Shown here: in pieces, positions 61,927-64,000 of the stretch
Layout of the letters: every line of letters starts with the position of its first letter
Position numbering within the stretch: position 1 is the stretch's first letter
Source of the DNA: Bradyrhizobium guangdongense
GTDB lineage: Bacteria > Pseudomonadota > Alphaproteobacteria > Rhizobiales > Xanthobacteraceae
Length of the DNA: 64,000 nt
Direction of reading: 5' to 3'
NCBI RefSeq assembly: GCF_004114975.1
Contig: NZ_CP030051.1
Location: 1,736,001-1,800,000 of the forward strand
Made by a program: the position numbers and the translations under genes
Notes under the pieces: generated by a model
Database searches by the model: none
Told to the model about the DNA's origin: nothing
The model's input: the letters and a program-made list of their open reading frames with translations, nothing else

Positions 61927-63007
61927 GGCGGCGCCCTCCGCCCGCGGGATCCGGCTGAAGACGATGGCTCCGACGCCAGCGCTGCCACAGGCCGATCACG
62001 CCGTCCGACGACCAGAACACGATGGCGAGGAAGCCGAGTCCGATCAGCAGGCGGAAACGGTTGCCGTCGAGCCCGATCTTGACCAGGAAGTCGAGCGCGA
62101 AGGTGCGCAGGAGCACGAAGACCAGTGCGCCGATATAGGGCCCGACCGGCCGCGTGATGCCGCCGACCACGGCGATGATAAGGATATCGATACAGGCGCC
62201 GACGCTGACCGAGCCCGGCGAGATCTGGCGATAGTTCCAGACCTGCAGCACGCCCGCGAGGCCCGCGATGAAAGAGGCGACGGCATAGGCTGCGACGCGA
62301 TGCGCATTGACGTTGAAGCCGAGCGCGGCCATGCGGCGGGGATTGTCGCGGACGCCCTGCAGCGCCAGGCCGAACGGCGCGCGGGAGATGTAGTCAACCG
62401 CGAAATAGCAGAGCGCGGCGATCGCAAGCACGACATAATAGAAGGGAATGTCCGCCCGCCAGTCGACGTCCCAGAAATGCGGCGTCGCGACATTGTTGAT
62501 GCCGGTGTGGCCGTTGAAGATCGCCCAGTTCTGGTTGGTGAAGTAATAGAAGGCCGCGCCGATCGCGAGCGTGATCATGATGGTGTAGATGCCCTCGGTC
62601 CGCACCGCGAGCGCGCCGCCGAGCGTGCCGAAGAGCGTCGCCAGCGTCAGCGCCATCGGCACCGCCAGCCACCACGGCCAGCCCAGGCTGATATTGGCGT
62701 TGCCGCTGACGCCGAACACCGCGACCATGTAGGCGCAGAAGCCCGCGATGGTTAGCTGCATCAGGCTGACCATGCCGCCATAGCCGGCGAGAAACATCAG
62801 GCTGAGCGCGATGGTGCCGAGGATCAGCGTAGTCGCAAAGATCTCGATCAGGAAGAAGCCGTTGGCGATCAGGGGCATGATCAGGAGAATGACCGCCACG
62901 ATCCAGGCCGCGGGATTGTCGATGTCGGGCCAGCCACGCACGGCCGGCCGCTGCGCCGTCGCGGCGGAGTTTCGGACCTGAATGGGCGCATCGTGGGTGA
63001 CCGACAT
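61919..63007 (-). CDS. livM: Branched-chain-type ABC transporter permease (LivM-like)
   Basis: This 362-residue polytopic protein has about nine helices. AGYGGMVSLMQLTIAGFCAYM and GVRDNPRRMAALGFNV are family motifs, the latter forming the ATPase-coupling loop. ATG 63007 lies one base after the LivH stop and starts MSVTHDAPIQVRN. It has a 40-residue hydrophilic N-terminus before the first helix. It forms the channel with LivH. Confidence 0.9.
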   Translation of the reverse strand: MSVTHDAPIQVRNSAATAQRPAVRGWPDIDNPAAWIVAVILLIMPLIANGFFLIEIFATTLILGTIALSLMFLAGYGGMVSLMQLTIAGFCAYMVAVFGVSGNANISLGWPWWLAVPMALTLATLFGTLGGALAVRTEGIYTIMITLAIGAAFYYFTNQNWAIFNGHTGINNVATPHFWDVDWRADIPFYYVVLAIAALCYFAVDYISRAPFGLALQGVRDNPRRMAALGFNVNAHRVAAYAVASFIAGLAGVLQVWNYRQISPGSVSVGACIDILIIAVVGGITRPVGPYIGALVFVLLRTFALDFLVKIGLDGNRFRLLIGLGFLAIVFWSSDGVIGLWQRWRRSHRLQPDPAGGGRRHG

Positions 63008-63008
63008 G

Positions 63009-64000
63009 TCAGCGCCTCGCAAGCAGGCCCTGCGGCCGAAGCGCCAGCACCAGCACCATGATCAGAAAGGTCACGACGATGGCGTAGGTCGGGATGTAGA
63101 CCGAGCCGAGCTGCTCGGCGAGGCCGATGATCAGCGCGCCGAGCGCGGCCCCCGGGATCGAGCCCATGCCGCCGACGATCACGACGACGAGCGAGGCGAG
63201 CAGGAAGCGGATGTCCTCGCCGGGTGAGAGCGACTGGAAGGTGCCGCCAACCACGCCGGCGATGCCGGCAAGGCCGGCGCCGAGCGCAAAGACCAGCACG
63301 AAGACGACCTGGATACGCACGCCGGTCGCGGCGAGAATGTCGCGATCGTCGACGCCGGCGCGGATGATCATTCCGATCCGGGTGCGGTTGAGCGCGAGCC
63401 ACATCGCGATGCCGATGATCACGGAAGCCAGGAAGATCACGAGGCGTACCAGCGGGTAGCGCAGGTAAACCGGTTCGCCCGAGGATTTCACCGCGGTGAT
63501 CAGCGGCAGCTCGATCGGACCGATCAGCCAGTTAGGTGTCTGGATCTGGTAGAAGTCGCCGCCGCAGGCCCACAGCATGAGATCGGCGAACACGATCGAG
63601 AGCCCGATCGTCACCATGGTCTGGCGCAGATCCTGGCCCTCCATGCGGCGAAATACGAGGACCTGAAGCAGCACGCCGACCAGTGCCGTCAGGATGAAGG
63701 CCACAATGAAAGACAGGATCCAGGAGCCGGTCGAGGCGCTGATGGCGTAGCCGACATAGCCGCCGAACAGGTAGAGCGAGCCGTGCGCGAGGTTCACATT
63801 GCGCATCAGGCCGAAGATCAGCGTGAAACCGCTGGCGACGAGAAAATAGAGGCCGCCGAGCGTGATGCCGTTGAAGAGCGCGTTGAGGAATACCCGCTTG
63901 CGGCCGATGGCCTCTTCGAGGCCGGGCGGCCACACCGCGAAGATCAACCACAGCGCCACGGCGACCGCGATGATGACGATCAGCGCCCAGGCAGGATGGC
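63009..64000 (-). CDS. livH: Branched-chain-type ABC transporter permease (LivH-like), 5' end outside window
   Basis: The frame stays open to the window edge (HPAWALIVIIAVAVALWLIF before the GTG at 63959), so the true start probably lies beyond 64000. The C-terminal 300 residues are a LivH permease: LFNGITLGGLYFLVASGFTLIFG, NVNLAHGSLYLFGGY, GMIIRAGVDDRDILAATGV and SLSPGEDIRFLLASLVVVIVGGMGS. The extra N-terminal helix is longer than in E. coli LivH. The gene for the periplasmic binding protein is not in the window and may lie further upstream. Confidence 0.88.
   Translation of the reverse strand, partial: HPAWALIVIIAVAVALWLIFAVWPPGLEEAIGRKRVFLNALFNGITLGGLYFLVASGFTLIFGLMRNVNLAHGSLYLFGGYVGYAISASTGSWILSFIVAFILTALVGVLLQVLVFRRMEGQDLRQTMVTIGLSIVFADLMLWACGGDFYQIQTPNWLIGPIELPLITAVKSSGEPVYLRYPLVRLVIFLASVIIGIAMWLALNRTRIGMIIRAGVDDRDILAATGVRIQVVFVLVFALGAGLAGIAGVVGGTFQSLSPGEDIRFLLASLVVVIVGGMGSIPGAALGALIIGLAEQLGSVYIPTYAIVVTFLIMVLVLALRPQGLLARR

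Overview
The window is high-GC, gene-dense alphaproteobacterial DNA and most likely comes from Bradyrhizobium or a close relative. The reasons are the gene content (caa3-type oxidase, PQQ dehydrogenases, many ABC transporters, Liv systems), GGAAC-N16/17-CGTT promoters of the general-stress sigma factor EcfG, and a 0.7-kb block at about 29930-30640 that I recognise from memory as a repeat scattered through Bradyrhizobiaceae genomes. No rRNA, tRNA, CRISPR array or insertion sequence was seen.

Region 1 (1-11934, all minus strand) is a tightly overlapped cluster of exactly twelve genes: inositol-3-phosphate synthase, histidine phosphatase, CgeB-type glycosyltransferase, sugar nucleotidyltransferase, methyltransferase, a glycosidase-like protein with a circularly permuted barrel, phosphopentomutase, two nucleotide-sugar epimerases, a B12-binding radical SAM enzyme, a GT4 glycosyltransferase and a second CgeB-type glycosyltransferase cut by the window edge. 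It forms two transcription units that share an almost identical upstream element; the one before the inositol gene contains a full EcfG promoter. The set looks like a stress-induced pathway for an inositol-derived glycan or glycolipid whose product I cannot name. It is one of the two best candidates for an undescribed system here.

Region 2 (12267-16671) holds a small conserved protein, a GT9-like protein, a Crp/Fnr regulator and a DUF4336-SDR fusion. Region 3 (16690-29293, minus) is respiratory: a PQQ alcohol dehydrogenase with the lanthanide-type Asp-x-Asp signature, its XoxJ-like partner, two cytochromes c, a Gcd-like membrane PQQ dehydrogenase, a periplasmic HbpS-like protein, a caa3-type cytochrome oxidase operon, and a DUF421 membrane protein preceded by a 40-residue membrane peptide. 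EcfG-like promoters precede several of these units. Periplasmic oxidation of alcohols or sugars would feed electrons through cytochromes c to the caa3 oxidase.

Region 4 (29434-44158) has a phosphoesterase, the repeat block, and two sugar-uptake loci. One is a ROK repressor, RbsBAC-type ABC transporter and OprB porin. The other is an SDR divergent from a CUT1-type ABC transporter without an ATPase gene, followed by Gfo/Idh/MocA, ThuA and LacI-family genes.

Region 5 (44182-64000, minus) is a single run of 18 co-directional genes. It starts with a branched-chain-type ABC transporter whose LivF subunit is fused to a Tm-1-like (UPF0261) domain. Next come a PEP-hydrolase-family TIM barrel, a giant flotillin with a long 11-residue-periodic coiled coil, two SRPBCC proteins, and a molybdenum hydroxylase whose large subunit is split into two genes at TAGATG. 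The run ends with MoxR/VWA maturation factors, three unrelated lactonase-type hydrolases (one fused to an isochorismatase domain with Ser in place of the catalytic Cys) and an AzoR-like flavoprotein. It looks like an uptake-and-degradation pathway for an unidentified substrate, possibly organised at a flotillin membrane platform, and it is the second candidate for an undescribed system.
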